Source of the DNA: Phycisphaera sp.
Lineage (GTDB): Bacteria > Planctomycetota > Phycisphaerae > Phycisphaerales > Zrk34
NCBI GenBank assembly: GCA_016125285.1
Contig: WGMA01000049.1
Location: forward strand, 1 to 64,000
Length of the DNA: 64,000 bases
Reading direction: 5' to 3'
Shown here: positions 1 to 8,360 of the stretch, piece by piece
Layout: every line of letters begins with the position of its first letter
How positions within the stretch are numbered: the first letter of the stretch is position 1
Notes under the pieces: model-generated
The model's input: only the letters and a program-made list of their open reading frames with translations
Databases searched by the model: none
What the model was told of the DNA's origin: nothing
Program-made: the position numbers and the translations under genes

Positions 1-141
1 ATCGTCCGCGAGTTCGTCGATTTCCTGGCGCACAACAAGAAGTGGTGGCTGCTGCCGATCGTCATCGTGCTGCTGCTCGTGGGCCTGCTGCTCGTGCTGA
101 CCAGCACCGCCGCGGCGCCGTTTATCTATACGCTGTTCTGA
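1..141 (+). CDS. DUF5989 family small membrane protein (5' end outside window)
   Basis: The first 47 codons read in frame from base 1 to a TGA at 139-141. They encode a charged stretch ending in HNKKWWLLP, then a hydrophobic helix of Val, Leu and Ile, then the ending APFIYTLF. This layout, and the APFIYTLF ending in particular, matches the roughly 50-residue DUF5989 family, so only a few N-terminal residues should be missing. Known DUF5989 genes often sit beside SxtJ and carbamoyltransferase genes, which would lie left of the window. The function is unknown. It is a single-pass membrane peptide with a cytoplasmic positive cluster. Confidence 0.72.
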   Translation: MVREFVDFLAHNKKWWLLPIVIVLLLVGLLLVLTSTAAAPFIYTLF

Positions 142-142
142 C

Positions 143-195
143 CGTAGGCGCGTCTCTGCGAGACTCGCACCGCGTCTCGGAGAGACGCGGCTACG
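143..195. terminator. Long hairpin between convergent genes
   Basis: Arms at 143-164 and 174-195 pair over 22 bases with two mismatches around a 9-base loop. It follows the DUF5989 stop directly, and the stop codon of the opposing gene (191-193) lies inside its right arm. There is no T-run, so it is either a bidirectional processing or termination hairpin or a small palindromic repeat. Confidence 0.5.
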
Positions 196-2257
196 GCGCG
201 AGCACCTGCAGGTGGTCCACGTTCGGGCCGCTGCTGCCGATCGACTTGAGCTGGATCGTGTTGCGGCCGGGCGTCAGGTCGGCTGTCGCGTCGACCGTCT
301 TCCACGTCGCCCATCCGCCGGTGGCGTCGAACTTCACGTTGCCGATCGTCTTATCGTTGACCGCCAGCTCGAGCGGACGCGACCCGCCCTCCAACGCGTA
401 GCGGAACGCCAGCTTGTGCCTGCCCGCGTCGTCCTTCTTCACGTCGATGAGCCAGACGATCGACTCGCCGGAGTTCGCACCGTAGTCGACGAAGCCCTTG
501 CCGGTGTAGCCCGGGTTCTTGTGATCGACGCGCGCCCCGAACACGTTCGCCGACTCCGCCTCGTACACCGAAGCGTCGTCGGACACGCTGATCTTCTTCA
601 CGTCGGCCGGCTTCGACGACTCGAGCTTCTTCGGATCGAGCTTCGGCACGATGCGCGTGTCGGGGATCTGCGGCGGGGCGACCGTGCCGTCCCGCAGACG
701 CGTGCACGTATGGTACACCTTCTTGTTCAGCACGCCCGCGCCGTCCGCGGACTTGATCCCGTCGCCGAGCGTCAGGTCGTAGATGTAGCCCGCCTTCAGC
801 TCCGGCAGCTTCAGCGACACCGTGCGGTGGTCCGCCGAGAGCGTCGCCGACAGCACGTCGACCGCGTTGACGTCGTACTGATCCGAGCCGTACTTCTCGT
901 GGTACTCGTAGTAGTACCGCCGCAGCTTGTACGCCTCGGGTTTTGCCGCGTCGCTGTTCGGGTCGAGCGGCTCGGTGAAGGTCAGGTCGTAGCCGTCGTC
1001 GGCGAGCTTCATCGTCAGCACGTCGAGCGGCGTCTTGCCGGTCCACGTGATGCGGTTGATGCCCTTGCCGCCGCCCCAGCCCTTGGCGCGTTCGGTGTGA
1101 CCGACCCACAGCGACCCGTCCGGCGCGAACGCGAAGCGGTTGATGCCCTTCGACAGGCCGGTGGTGATCAGCGGGATCGCCGCGCCCTGCAGTTCCCCGG
1201 CGACCTCGTCGAACGCGACGCGGATGATCGTCGAGTGGTTCATCTCGCCGACGAGCACCTGCCCGGCGAACGGGCCGAACTTCCCGCCGGTGTTGTCCGG
1301 CACGACCTGCGTGGGCGAGTTGGCGAGGATGCCGTGCGGCAGCTGTACGGCGGGGCGGGTGCGCATCTTGTCGAGCTCGGCGACGGGCAGCTTGCTCGGC
1401 ACGCCGCGGTCCCAGCCCTCGGACCACACGAGGCTCGCCGCGTGCCCGTAAAAGTTGCCGCGCTTCACGTGGTACACCGGGCTCGTGCCGATCCAGTCGC
1501 CCTGGTTGTCGGGCACGAACAGGTTGCCCTTGGCGTCGAAGCCGATGCCGTTGGGGCTGCGGAAGCCGTACGCCCACGGCGTCATCTCGCCGGTCTTCGG
1601 ATCGATCCGCACGACCCACCCGCGGTACGGCACGCACGAGTACATGCGCCCCGGCCGCCCGTCCTCGCGGTATTCGCCGCGCAGCTCCTTGAAGATGCCC
1701 GCGCCGCTCGACGCGCAGTTCAGCGACACGTAGTACATCCCGTCGGGGCCCACCGCCGGGCCGAACGCGAACTCGTGGTAGTTGCCCGACATGCCCCACG
1801 CGTCGCAGATCGTCTTGAACTCGTCGGCCTTGCCGTCCTTGTCCGTGTCGATCAGCCGCGTCAGCTCCGGCCGCTGCAGCACGACGACCTCGTGCTCGCT
1901 GATGACCTTCAGGCCCAGGGGCTCGTGCAGGCCGTACGCGAACTGGCTCCACGCCTGCTTCGCCGGGTCGTAGAACCACACGCCCTCGCGGTAGAAGCAC
2001 ACCGCCAGCTTCCCGTCGGGCAGGAAGTCCAGCCCGTCGGTCTCGCCTACCACGTCCTTCGGCAGCGGGACGGTTTCGATCTTGTAGTAGTCGGTGGGGT
2101 TCTCGGCACGCGCGACCGGCGCGACGATCATCATCAGCAGCGCGATCAGCGCCACACGCCAGAAGGGCGTCGCGCCGTTCCCCTCTCCCGGCGGGAGAGG
2201 GGAGCGGCGCCACGCGTCATGCAATCGATGTGCTGATCGATGCGACTCATTTCGCAC
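191..2257 (-). CDS. Secreted beta-propeller (PQQ/NHL-like, DUF7133-type) protein with C-terminal CBM6/35-like domain
   Basis: The hydrophobic signal FWRVALIALLMMIVAPVARA is followed by a propeller of the kind found in planctomycete membrane-bound dehydrogenase proteins. Repeats carry G-DGLDFLPDGKLAV, DTDKDGKADEF and FAFAPDGSLWVG. From about residue 565 a carbohydrate-binding fold follows (YEAESANVFG, WLIDVKKD, WATWKTVDATADLTPGRN). No CXXCH is present. The longest frame opens with GTG at 2257 and overlaps the cupredoxin gene by 11 bp, but its first 30 codons run through a palindrome (2180-2202). A GTG at 2155, directly before the signal peptide, is an equally plausible start. The upstream cupredoxin suggests a shared extracytoplasmic redox or sugar-handling role; the substrate is unknown. 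Confidence 0.7.
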   Translation of the reverse strand: MRNESHRSAHRLHDAWRRSPLPPGEGNGATPFWRVALIALLMMIVAPVARAENPTDYYKIETVPLPKDVVGETDGLDFLPDGKLAVCFYREGVWFYDPAKQAWSQFAYGLHEPLGLKVISEHEVVVLQRPELTRLIDTDKDGKADEFKTICDAWGMSGNYHEFAFGPAVGPDGMYYVSLNCASSGAGIFKELRGEYREDGRPGRMYSCVPYRGWVVRIDPKTGEMTPWAYGFRSPNGIGFDAKGNLFVPDNQGDWIGTSPVYHVKRGNFYGHAASLVWSEGWDRGVPSKLPVAELDKMRTRPAVQLPHGILANSPTQVVPDNTGGKFGPFAGQVLVGEMNHSTIIRVAFDEVAGELQGAAIPLITTGLSKGINRFAFAPDGSLWVGHTERAKGWGGGKGINRITWTGKTPLDVLTMKLADDGYDLTFTEPLDPNSDAAKPEAYKLRRYYYEYHEKYGSDQYDVNAVDVLSATLSADHRTVSLKLPELKAGYIYDLTLGDGIKSADGAGVLNKKVYHTCTRLRDGTVAPPQIPDTRIVPKLDPKKLESSKPADVKKISVSDDASVYEAESANVFGARVDHKNPGYTGKGFVDYGANSGESIVWLIDVKKDDAGRHKLAFRYALEGGSRPLELAVNDKTIGNVKFDATGGWATWKTVDATADLTPGRNTIQLKSIGSSGPNVDHLQVLAP
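2180..2202. repeat. Palindrome with 11-bp arms
   Basis: CCCCTCTCCCG, one base, then CGGGAGAGGGG. It lies in the nominal 5' coding region of the propeller gene, where it translates as PLPPGEGN. Dispersed palindromes of this type are known to intrude at gene ends in many GC-rich genomes. It makes the annotated start of that gene doubtful. Confidence 0.55.
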
Positions 2258-3347
2258 CTCCCTTCGCCGGGGCGGCGGGTGTCACCTTGTGCTCCGGCTC
2301 CACGATCGACACCGCGAACGACTTCGCCTGCTTCGGCGTCAGCGTCAGCACGCCGTCGGTGAACTCGCCGACCGTCGACGTGAACGTCACGCCCGCCTTC
2401 GGGTTCGTCACGAACCGCACGGGCTGATCGGTCTCGGCGATCTCGAAGCGTCGCGTGATGCCCGGGCCGCCGGCGCGGACGAGGATCAGCTCGCTGACCT
2501 CGACGCCGTTGACGCGGTAGTGGAACTGCGGGAACGAATCGACGAGCGTGTACCCGAGGAACTTGACGTCGCGTTTGGCCGAGTCGCCGATCTGCAGCCC
2601 CTCCTCGGGCGTGGTGGTGTAGTAGACGTTGCCGACGAGCACCGCCTCGTCCTTCTTGTGGTAGGGGATGTCGATGAACCCGCCGGACCAGACGTAGCGG
2701 AGTCGGCACACGCCGGCGTCCCAGCACGCCGACTGCCCGCCGGGCATGCCGATCGCGATCGACGCCGGGCCGGTGTTCGGCATGAAGTCGCGGACGACCT
2801 TCGCGGCGTTGGCGACCTGCAGGAACGGCGAGCCGCCGGGCGTCTCGGGCAGCGGCGGGGGCACGTTGGGGTCCTTGTCGAGCGGCGGCAGCTTGTCGGA
2901 CTTCTGCACATACATCGCGCCGAACATGACGAAGCCGTGGCCGGGGTACGTGCACACGTAGGGGTACACGCCCTCGGTCTTCGGTGCGGTGAACTCCAGC
3001 GTCTGCTCGTCGCCGGGGCTCAGCACGTTGGTGTGCACGATGATCTTGTCGGACTTGGGCACGTAGTTCATCGCCGGGCCGTCGTCGCCGAGCAGCAGCG
3101 ACGCGTTGACCAGCTCGAGGCGTGCGCCGGGCTGCGCGATCACCATGTTGTGCATCATCTGGTCGTTGTTGGAGAACGTGACCTTGACGGCCGCGCCGGG
3201 GTCGACGCGGAAGCGCAGCGTGTCGTAGCGCAGGCCGACTTCCACGCCGATCTTGATCTCCACCGGCTTGCCCGCCGCGCGGGCCGACGAAACGCCGACC
3301 GCCGCGAGCAACGCCGCCGTCACAGCGAACGCGAAACGGGTTCTCAT
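2247..3347 (-). CDS. Secreted type-1 copper (cupredoxin) protein with an unrecognised C-terminal domain
   Basis: A signal peptide (residues 1 to about 24, ending SARAAG) precedes a plastocyanin/azurin-like domain. The copper ligands are visible as His66 (MMHNM), Cys132, His137 (CTYPGH) and Met141. The family role is single-electron transfer in the periplasm or outside the cell. Residues from about 175 to 366 form a second beta-rich region of unknown family (YVWSGGFIDIPYHKKDEA) that resembles segments in large planctomycete secreted proteins. The ATG at 3347 has the Shine-Dalgarno GAGGTG eight bases upstream. The stop overlaps the next gene, so the two are probably cotranscribed and form an electron-transfer or binding pair. 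Confidence 0.78.
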   Translation of the reverse strand: MRTRFAFAVTAALLAAVGVSSARAAGKPVEIKIGVEVGLRYDTLRFRVDPGAAVKVTFSNNDQMMHNMVIAQPGARLELVNASLLLGDDGPAMNYVPKSDKIIVHTNVLSPGDEQTLEFTAPKTEGVYPYVCTYPGHGFVMFGAMYVQKSDKLPPLDKDPNVPPPLPETPGGSPFLQVANAAKVVRDFMPNTGPASIAIGMPGGQSACWDAGVCRLRYVWSGGFIDIPYHKKDEAVLVGNVYYTTTPEEGLQIGDSAKRDVKFLGYTLVDSFPQFHYRVNGVEVSELILVRAGGPGITRRFEIAETDQPVRFVTNPKAGVTFTSTVGEFTDGVLTLTPKQAKSFAVSIVEPEHKVTPAAPAKGGAK

Positions 3348-3466
3348 GCGAAATCACCTCATTCAGACGGGTGTCCAGTCGATAACAGCCGCGACATTAT
3401 TGGCGGCGCGGTCTACGTAGCATAGCCGTGTTTGCGTCTTTGTTGGCGGAAAATTCGGCGGGGTGA

Positions 3467-3745
3467 TCAATCATCGTCCGGCTTGTCATCTTTCAACGGC
3501 GGCTTCCCGATGAGCAGTGTTTCGATGTAGCGAAGAATGCCATCGAGTAGGATCATTGCAGCCATGATCGTGAAGAAAGCGGGCATCCCACCAAGGTCTT
3601 TTCCGAACAGCCGTGGGAAGTTGATGGAACTACCGATTACCACGCCAAGCACCAGCCCGATCCACAGGCCGCGCAATAGTCCGACAAGCCAACGCCGCCC
3701 GCGCCATCGATAGCGCCGCGCGACCTCATCGAACCCGGTCTTCAT
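3467..3745 (-). CDS. Small two-helix membrane protein of unknown function
   Basis: The 92 residues have a basic amphipathic start (RRYRWRGRRW), a hydrophobic helix at about 19-41 (GLWIGLVLGVVIGSS), a second at about 54-70 (FFTIMAAMILLDGIL) and an acidic tail (DDKPDDD). No family is recognised. It lies 13 bp downstream of the rhodanese gene on the same strand, so cotranscription is likely. Base use around it is somewhat lower in GC than in its neighbours. Confidence 0.55.
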   Translation of the reverse strand: MKTGFDEVARRYRWRGRRWLVGLLRGLWIGLVLGVVIGSSINFPRLFGKDLGGMPAFFTIMAAMILLDGILRYIETLLIGKPPLKDDKPDDD

Positions 3746-3758
3746 GATGTCGCTCCGA

Positions 3759-4133
3759 TCACCCGTCGATCGGGTACTCCGCCTCGGTCCACCCGCGCCA
3801 GCCGCCGTCCATGGAGTACACGTTGGTGTAGCCCATCTTCTGGAGGTTGTCCGCGGCGAGCGCCGAGCGGAAGCCGCCGCCGCAGTAGCAGACGATCTCC
3901 GCGCCGTGGTCGGGGATGACCTCCTCGACGTCGCGCTCGATCACGCCCTTCGACAGGTGGATCGCCCGCGGCAGGCGTCCCGCGGAAAACTCGTGCGCCT
4001 CGCGCACGTCGACCAGGAAAAACGATTCGCCCTGCCCGAGCTTGTGCTTCACATCGTCGATGCTCAACTCGCGGATGCGCGTCTTGGCGTCGTCGACAAT
4101 CTTCAGGAACCCCGGCGAGTGTTGCTTGCCCAT
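3759..4133 (-). CDS. Single-domain rhodanese-like sulfurtransferase
   Basis: The protein is a typical rhodanese module. It has LVDVREAHEFSAGRLPRAIHL near residues 40-60 and the active-site loop CYCGGGFRS with the probable persulfide-carrying Cys84. It ends in the family's closing motif DGGWRGWTEAEYPI. The start is placed at ATG 4133 because GGAGG lies six bases upstream. The longer frame to 4187 runs back into a repeat element (4154-4226) and would add only repeat-derived residues. It lies just beyond the suf operon on the same strand, past the cupin gene, so a role in sulfur trafficking is possible but not shown. Confidence 0.85.
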   Translation of the reverse strand: MGKQHSPGFLKIVDDAKTRIRELSIDDVKHKLGQGESFFLVDVREAHEFSAGRLPRAIHLSKGVIERDVEEVIPDHGAEIVCYCGGGFRSALAADNLQKMGYTNVYSMDGGWRGWTEAEYPIDG

Positions 4134-4153
4134 CTGAGCCTCCGGAACATCGG

Positions 4154-4226
4154 GTGCCACTGGCGGCTTGTCCGCCAGTGAAGACATCGGTCAACTGCGC
4201 ACCGGCGGACGAGCCGCCAGTGGCAC
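4154..4226. repeat. REPIN-like inverted repeat, copy 1
   Basis: Two 27-base palindromic units face each other. The left unit (4154-4180) has a 9-bp stem CACTGGCGG/CCGCCAGTG. The right unit (4199-4226) is its inverted copy with two substitutions. The same paired arrangement recurs at 17635-17715. It separates the rhodanese and cupin start sites. Confidence 0.8.
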
Positions 4227-4256
4227 ACGGTCATCGATACCATTACGTTACCACCC

Positions 4257-4604
4257 ATGAGCGAATACTTCCACGACACCGCCGCCGCGGCCGAGTTCCG
4301 CGACGAGAAGATGAACAAGGTCAACCTCTTCGAGTCGCACCGCCTGTTCTGCGACGTGTACTGCCTGCGACCCGGCCAGGAGCAGAAGGTCCACGACCAC
4401 GCCGACAACGACAAGGTCTATCACGTGCTGACCGGCACGCCGACCGTCATCATCGGCGACGACCGCAGCGTCGTCGGCCCCGGCACGACCGCGATCGCCC
4501 CCGCGGGCGTCCCGCACGGCTTGCGCAACGATTCAGAAGAAGACGCGACGTTGCTGGTGGTGATGGCGCCGCACCCGAGGCCGCCTGCTTCGCAGGCGGA
4601 ATAA
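4257..4604 (+). CDS. Cupin-fold protein (cupin_2)
   Basis: A compact 115-residue single cupin domain. Motif 1 is PGQEQKVHDHADNDKVYHVLTG, with metal-ligand candidates His46, His48 and a downstream Tyr/His pair. Motif 2 is PAGVPHGLRN. Such proteins act as small metal-dependent enzymes or effector-binding proteins; the substrate cannot be read here. No good Shine-Dalgarno lies before the ATG. The last eight residues (RPPASQAE) and the stop codon come from a hairpin at 4582-4600 that is part of a repeat, so the natural C-terminus was probably replaced. It is convergent with the suf operon. Confidence 0.78.
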   Translation: MSEYFHDTAAAAEFRDEKMNKVNLFESHRLFCDVYCLRPGQEQKVHDHADNDKVYHVLTGTPTVIIGDDRSVVGPGTTAIAPAGVPHGLRNDSEEDATLLVVMAPHPRPPASQAE

Positions 4605-4707
4605 CCAATGACCAAATCCCAATGACCAATGTTCGATCCCGGCGCACGCGACATCGGCTCCGTATTGGTCATTGGTGCTTGGTCATTGGTCATTCCGCCG
4701 AAGGCGG
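4582..4707. repeat. Composite inverted repeat with ATTGGTCATTGG arms
   Basis: A hairpin CCGCCTGC/GCAGGCGG (4582-4599) and a second one CCGCC-GAA-GGCGG (4695-4707) flank an imperfect palindrome built from ACCAATGACCAA on the left and TTGGTCATTGGTCATT on the right. It fills the gap between the convergent cupin and sufT genes and probably serves as a bidirectional terminator. Its form suggests a dispersed, non-coding repeat family. Confidence 0.65.
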
Positions 4708-4710
4708 TTC

Positions 4711-5190
4711 CTAGAACATCCCCAACTGCAGCTTCGCCTCGTCCGACATGCGGTCCTTGCTCCACGCCGGGTCCCACACGATCTCGACGCTCGCCTCGCT
4801 GACCGCCTTGACCGTCTCCACCGCGTGCTTCACGTAGCCCGGGATCGACTGCGCCTCGGGGCAGTGCGGCGTGGTCAGCGTCATCACAACCTTCACCTTC
4901 TTGCACGCCTCGGCGCCGGGCTCGACGTCGGGATCGTCGCTGACCTCCACGCGGTAGATCAGCCCCAGGTCGTAGATGTTGATCGGGATCTCCGGGTCGT
5001 GCACCTTCCGCAGCGCCGCGACGATCTTGTCCTCCAGCGACTGCTGCGCGTCGGTCTTCTCCGGCGTGTCGGTCGCGTCGGTTGATGCGTCGGGCGCGTC
5101 GGACGTGCTGCCCGCTGCGGCGTGGGTCGCTTCGCACAGCGTCGGATCGTTCGGCGTCGGGTCGTTCGGGGGAAAGATACGCTGTCTCAC
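4711..5190 (-). CDS. sufT: SufT, MIP18/DUF59-family Fe-S assembly factor
   Basis: The DUF59 core begins near residue 50 with DKIVAALRKVHDPEIPINIYDLGLIY. It continues through MTLTTPHCPEAQSIP, where the conserved Cys is present, and ends with WDPAWSKDRMSDEAKLQLGMF. The first 50 residues are a Thr/Asp/Ala-rich, probably disordered extension. Family members support maturation of Fe-S proteins as accessory factors. The start codon is GTG, overlapping the sufE stop as GTGA, which indicates translational coupling. It is the last gene of the suf operon. Confidence 0.9.
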   Translation of the reverse strand: MRQRIFPPNDPTPNDPTLCEATHAAAGSTSDAPDASTDATDTPEKTDAQQSLEDKIVAALRKVHDPEIPINIYDLGLIYRVEVSDDPDVEPGAEACKKVKVVMTLTTPHCPEAQSIPGYVKHAVETVKAVSEASVEIVWDPAWSKDRMSDEAKLQLGMF

Positions 5191-5645
5191 GGCGTGGCCT
5201 CCTGTTGCGGCAGGTCACCGGCCAGCACGTGCGCCGCGATCGCGCGGATTCGCTTGATCATCGCGTGCAAACCGTTGCGACGCGTCGGCGACAGGTGCTC
5301 CTCCAGACCCATCTTCTCGAACAGCGGCTCGGCCTCCACCGCGAGGATCTGCTCCGCCGTGCGATCGTTGTACATCGTCAGGAGAATCGCGATCAGCCCC
5401 GACACGATGTGCGCGTCCGCCGTGGCGTCGAAGTGGATCACCGGCGGGTCGGCGTCGATCACCGTCGGTTTGAAGTACACCGTCGCCTGGCACCCGTGCA
5501 CGCGGTTCGCCTCCACCATGTCGTCTTCGTCCATCTCCGGCAACCGCTTGCCCAGGTCCAGCACGTACGTGAACCGCTCCTCCCAGTCCCCGAGGAACTC
5601 GAAGTTCTCCACGATCTCGTCGATAGTCAGCGTGTCGTCGCTCAT
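5187..5645 (-). CDS. sufE: SufE sulfur acceptor for cysteine desulfurase
   Basis: The protein matches SufE over its whole 152 residues: TIDEIVENFEFLGDWEERFTYVLDLGK at the N-terminus and the acceptor loop NRVHGCQATVYF with Cys52, followed by the SGLIAILLTMYNDRTAEQIL segment. It takes persulfide from SufS and passes it to the SufBCD scaffold. It lies 55 bp downstream of sufS and is coupled to sufT by a 4-bp overlap. Confidence 0.93.
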   Translation of the reverse strand: MSDDTLTIDEIVENFEFLGDWEERFTYVLDLGKRLPEMDEDDMVEANRVHGCQATVYFKPTVIDADPPVIHFDATADAHIVSGLIAILLTMYNDRTAEQILAVEAEPLFEKMGLEEHLSPTRRNGLHAMIKRIRAIAAHVLAGDLPQQEATP

Positions 5646-5700
5646 TTCAGTTCGCTTCGCTCTAAGTGGTCAGGAGTCAGTGGTGACGCCTGACACCTGG

Positions 5701-6963
5701 CTACGCCAGCATCTCCTTGGCCTTCTTCAACGCCACGAACAGCTGGTCGATCTCGGCGCGCGTGTTGTAGAACGCCAGCGACGCCCGCGCCGTGGCCGGG
5801 ACGCCGAAGAAGTCCATCACCGGTTGGGCGCAGTGGTGACCGGTGCGCACCGCCACGCCCTGGCGATCGAGGATCGGCGCCATGTCGTACGGATGAATGC
5901 CGTCGAGCACGAAGCTCAGCACGCCGGCCTTGCGATCCGCCGTGCCGATCAGACGCAGGCCGTCGATCTGTTGCAGCGCCGCCGTGCCGTACTCGAGCAG
6001 TTCGTGCTCGTACGCGGCGATCTTGTCCATGCCGACGCCCGTGAGGTAGTCGACCGCGACGCCGAGGCCGATGCCGCCGACGATGTTCGGCGTGCCCGCC
6101 TCGAAGCGGTAGGGCACGTCGTTGTACTCCGTGTGCTTGAACGTCACGGACTTGATCATGTCGCCGCCGCCCTGGTACGGGCCCATCGCTTCGAGCCGGT
6201 CGGCCTTGCCGTAGAGGACGCCGATGCCCGTCGGGCCGCACATCTTGTGGCCGCTGAACGCGTAGAAGTCCGCGTCGAGCGCCTCGACGTTCACCTGCAT
6301 GTGCGGCACGGCCTGGGCGCCGTCGACCACGACCACCGCGCCCACGCCGTGCGCCAGCTCGATGATCCGCTCGATCGGGTTGATCGTGCCCAGGGCGTTC
6401 GACACGTGCGCGACCGCGACGACCTTCGTCCGCTCGGTGAGCTGCCTTTCGAACGCGTCCATCACGAGCGTGCCGGTCTTGTCGATGGGCGCGACGACGA
6501 GCGTCGCGCCGGTGCGCTTGCACAGCATCTGCCACGGCACGATGTTCGAGTGGTGCTCCATGTGCGTGACGAGCACCTCGTCACCTTCGCCGACGTTGGC
6601 GTCGCCCCACGCGCTGGCCACGAGGTTGATCGACTCAGTGGTCCCGCGCGTGTAGACGATCTGCGTGTGCGACGGCGAGCCGATGAAGCGGGCGATCTTC
6701 ACGCGGGCCTGCTCGTATTCGTGCGTCGCCTCCTCCGCGAGCTTGTGCACGCCGCGGTGGACGTTCGAGTTGTACCGCCGGTAGTAGTCGTCGATCGCCT
6801 CGATCACGCATGTTGGTTTCTGCGACGTTGCGGCGCTGTCCAGATATGCCAGCGGCTTGCCGTGCACCTGCTGATGCAGAATCGGAAACGCGGCGCGGAC
6901 GTTGACCACGTCGAAGGTGAGTATCGCGTTGTCGGCTTGTGTGGGCACGTCGTACTCCATCAT
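5701..6963 (-). CDS. sufS: SufS cysteine desulfurase (group II)
   Basis: A PLP-dependent class-V aminotransferase fold of 420 residues. The PLP lysine is Lys240 in FYAFSGHKMCGPTGIG. The catalytic cysteine is Cys378 in VRTGHHCAQP, the RxGHHCAQP motif of SufS-type enzymes. The start is set at ATG 6963, which overlaps the sufD stop (ATGATGG). The frame remains open 72 codons further upstream, but that part is out-of-frame sufD sequence. It supplies persulfide sulfur, with SufE as acceptor. Confidence 0.95.
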   Translation of the reverse strand: MMEYDVPTQADNAILTFDVVNVRAAFPILHQQVHGKPLAYLDSAATSQKPTCVIEAIDDYYRRYNSNVHRGVHKLAEEATHEYEQARVKIARFIGSPSHTQIVYTRGTTESINLVASAWGDANVGEGDEVLVTHMEHHSNIVPWQMLCKRTGATLVVAPIDKTGTLVMDAFERQLTERTKVVAVAHVSNALGTINPIERIIELAHGVGAVVVVDGAQAVPHMQVNVEALDADFYAFSGHKMCGPTGIGVLYGKADRLEAMGPYQGGGDMIKSVTFKHTEYNDVPYRFEAGTPNIVGGIGLGVAVDYLTGVGMDKIAAYEHELLEYGTAALQQIDGLRLIGTADRKAGVLSFVLDGIHPYDMAPILDRQGVAVRTGHHCAQPVMDFFGVPATARASLAFYNTRAEIDQLFVALKKAKEMLA

Positions 6964-8342
6964 CCCAACAGTGTCGCGAGTTTCTCGGCGTGCGGCAGAC
7001 GCTGCATGAGCAACACCTCGAGCTGTTCGCGGAGGGGCTCGACGGTCATGCGGTCGAGGACCTCGTGGGCGAACGCGTAGATCAGCATCGAGCGGGCGAC
7101 GTCGACGGGGATGCCGCGGGCCTGCAGGTAGAACAGGTGCTTCGGGTCGATCTCGCCGGTCGTCGCGCCATGCGTGCACTTCACGTCGTCGGCGTAGATC
7201 TCCAGCTGCGGCATCGCGTGCGTGCCGGCCTTGTCGCTCAGCAGCAGGTTGCGGTTCGACTGCTTCGCATCGGTCTTCTGCGCGATCTGGTCGACGACGA
7301 TCCGCCCCGCGAACACGCCGCGCGACTCGCCGTCGAGGATGCCCTTGTAAAACTGCCGGCTGTCACAGTTCGGCGCGGCGTGGACGACACGCATGTGGTT
7401 GTCCATGTGCTGTTTGCCGCGCGGCATGTACAAGCCGTTGATCACCGAGTGTGCGCCCTCGCCGATCAGCTTCGCCCGCACGTTGTTCCGCACGATCGAT
7501 CCGCCGAACAGCGCCGAGTGCGACTCGAACCGGCTCGCCGCGCCCTGCTCGAACGCCAGCGTCTCGACGTTGAACGCCGACTCGGACTCGCGCTCGATGA
7601 GGTAGTGCTTGGCGTCGGCCCCGTCGGCGACGACGAACTCGGTCACGCCGTTGGACAGCGAGGCGATGTCGCCGTGGGAGACGTGCGATTCGACGACGGT
7701 GACGTTCGCGCCCTTGTCGACGACGACGAGGTTGCGCGGGTGCGACACGTGCGGCGTCGTCTCGTTGGCGTTTTCGGTGCTGATGAACAGCAGGTGGATC
7801 GGGCCGTCGACGGTCACGCCCGCCTCGACGTGCAGGTACGCGCCGTCGGTGATGAACGCGGTGTTCAGCGCGGCGAACGCGTCGTCGGTGAAATCGGCGT
7901 GCCGGCCGAGGTGGGGCTCGAGCTCGGCGTCGCGCGTGGCGATCGCCTCGGCGAGCGACGTGAGCGTCACGCCGGTCGGCAGCGACCGCACGAGCGAGAG
8001 GCCCGCGGCGTAGCGTCCGTTGACGAACACGAGCCGCGCGGCGCTGATGCCACCGAGGGCGTACTGGTCGACCTCGTCCGCGGGCACGCTCGCCGTGCCG
8101 TCGCACAGCGCGAACGCCGTGTTGGCGATCGGCTTGATGTTGGTGAACCGCCAGTCCTCGTGCTTCGTGGTGGGGAAGCCGAGCTGCTCGAATCGCTCCA
8201 TGGCATTGCGACGCAGGTCGGCGAGCCACGCGGGGGCGTCGGCTGACGATTCGATCAGCCGATCGAAGTCGGCGCGGTAGGCGTTGGGTTGGGTCATTAC
8301 TTCGGTCATCTTTGTCAATCCGAACACGGCCCTGCGGGCCAT
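6960..8342 (-). CDS. sufD: SufD, scaffold subunit of SufBC2D
   Basis: The 460 residues show the SufB/SufD beta-helix domain and C-terminal signature segments (KCTHGATTGEIDPKHLFYLQARGI, EVLDRMTVEPLREQLEVLL). The N-terminal helical part contains FPTTKHEDWRFTNIKPI, typical of SufD. SufBC2D builds the cluster in the cytosol. ATG codons at 8342, 8309 and 8297 are all possible starts and none has a strong Shine-Dalgarno. It follows sufC by 18 bp. Confidence 0.93.
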   Translation of the reverse strand: MARRAVFGLTKMTEVMTQPNAYRADFDRLIESSADAPAWLADLRRNAMERFEQLGFPTTKHEDWRFTNIKPIANTAFALCDGTASVPADEVDQYALGGISAARLVFVNGRYAAGLSLVRSLPTGVTLTSLAEAIATRDAELEPHLGRHADFTDDAFAALNTAFITDGAYLHVEAGVTVDGPIHLLFISTENANETTPHVSHPRNLVVVDKGANVTVVESHVSHGDIASLSNGVTEFVVADGADAKHYLIERESESAFNVETLAFEQGAASRFESHSALFGGSIVRNNVRAKLIGEGAHSVINGLYMPRGKQHMDNHMRVVHAAPNCDSRQFYKGILDGESRGVFAGRIVVDQIAQKTDAKQSNRNLLLSDKAGTHAMPQLEIYADDVKCTHGATTGEIDPKHLFYLQARGIPVDVARSMLIYAFAHEVLDRMTVEPLREQLEVLLMQRLPHAEKLATLLG

Positions 8343-8360
8343 CGCTAAACTTCGATCCGA

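Noticed and set aside
143-195. CRISPR-like repeat or attachment site at the left edge
   Set aside because: Only one hairpin is present, without direct repeats or spacers, and there is no integrase or tRNA nearby.
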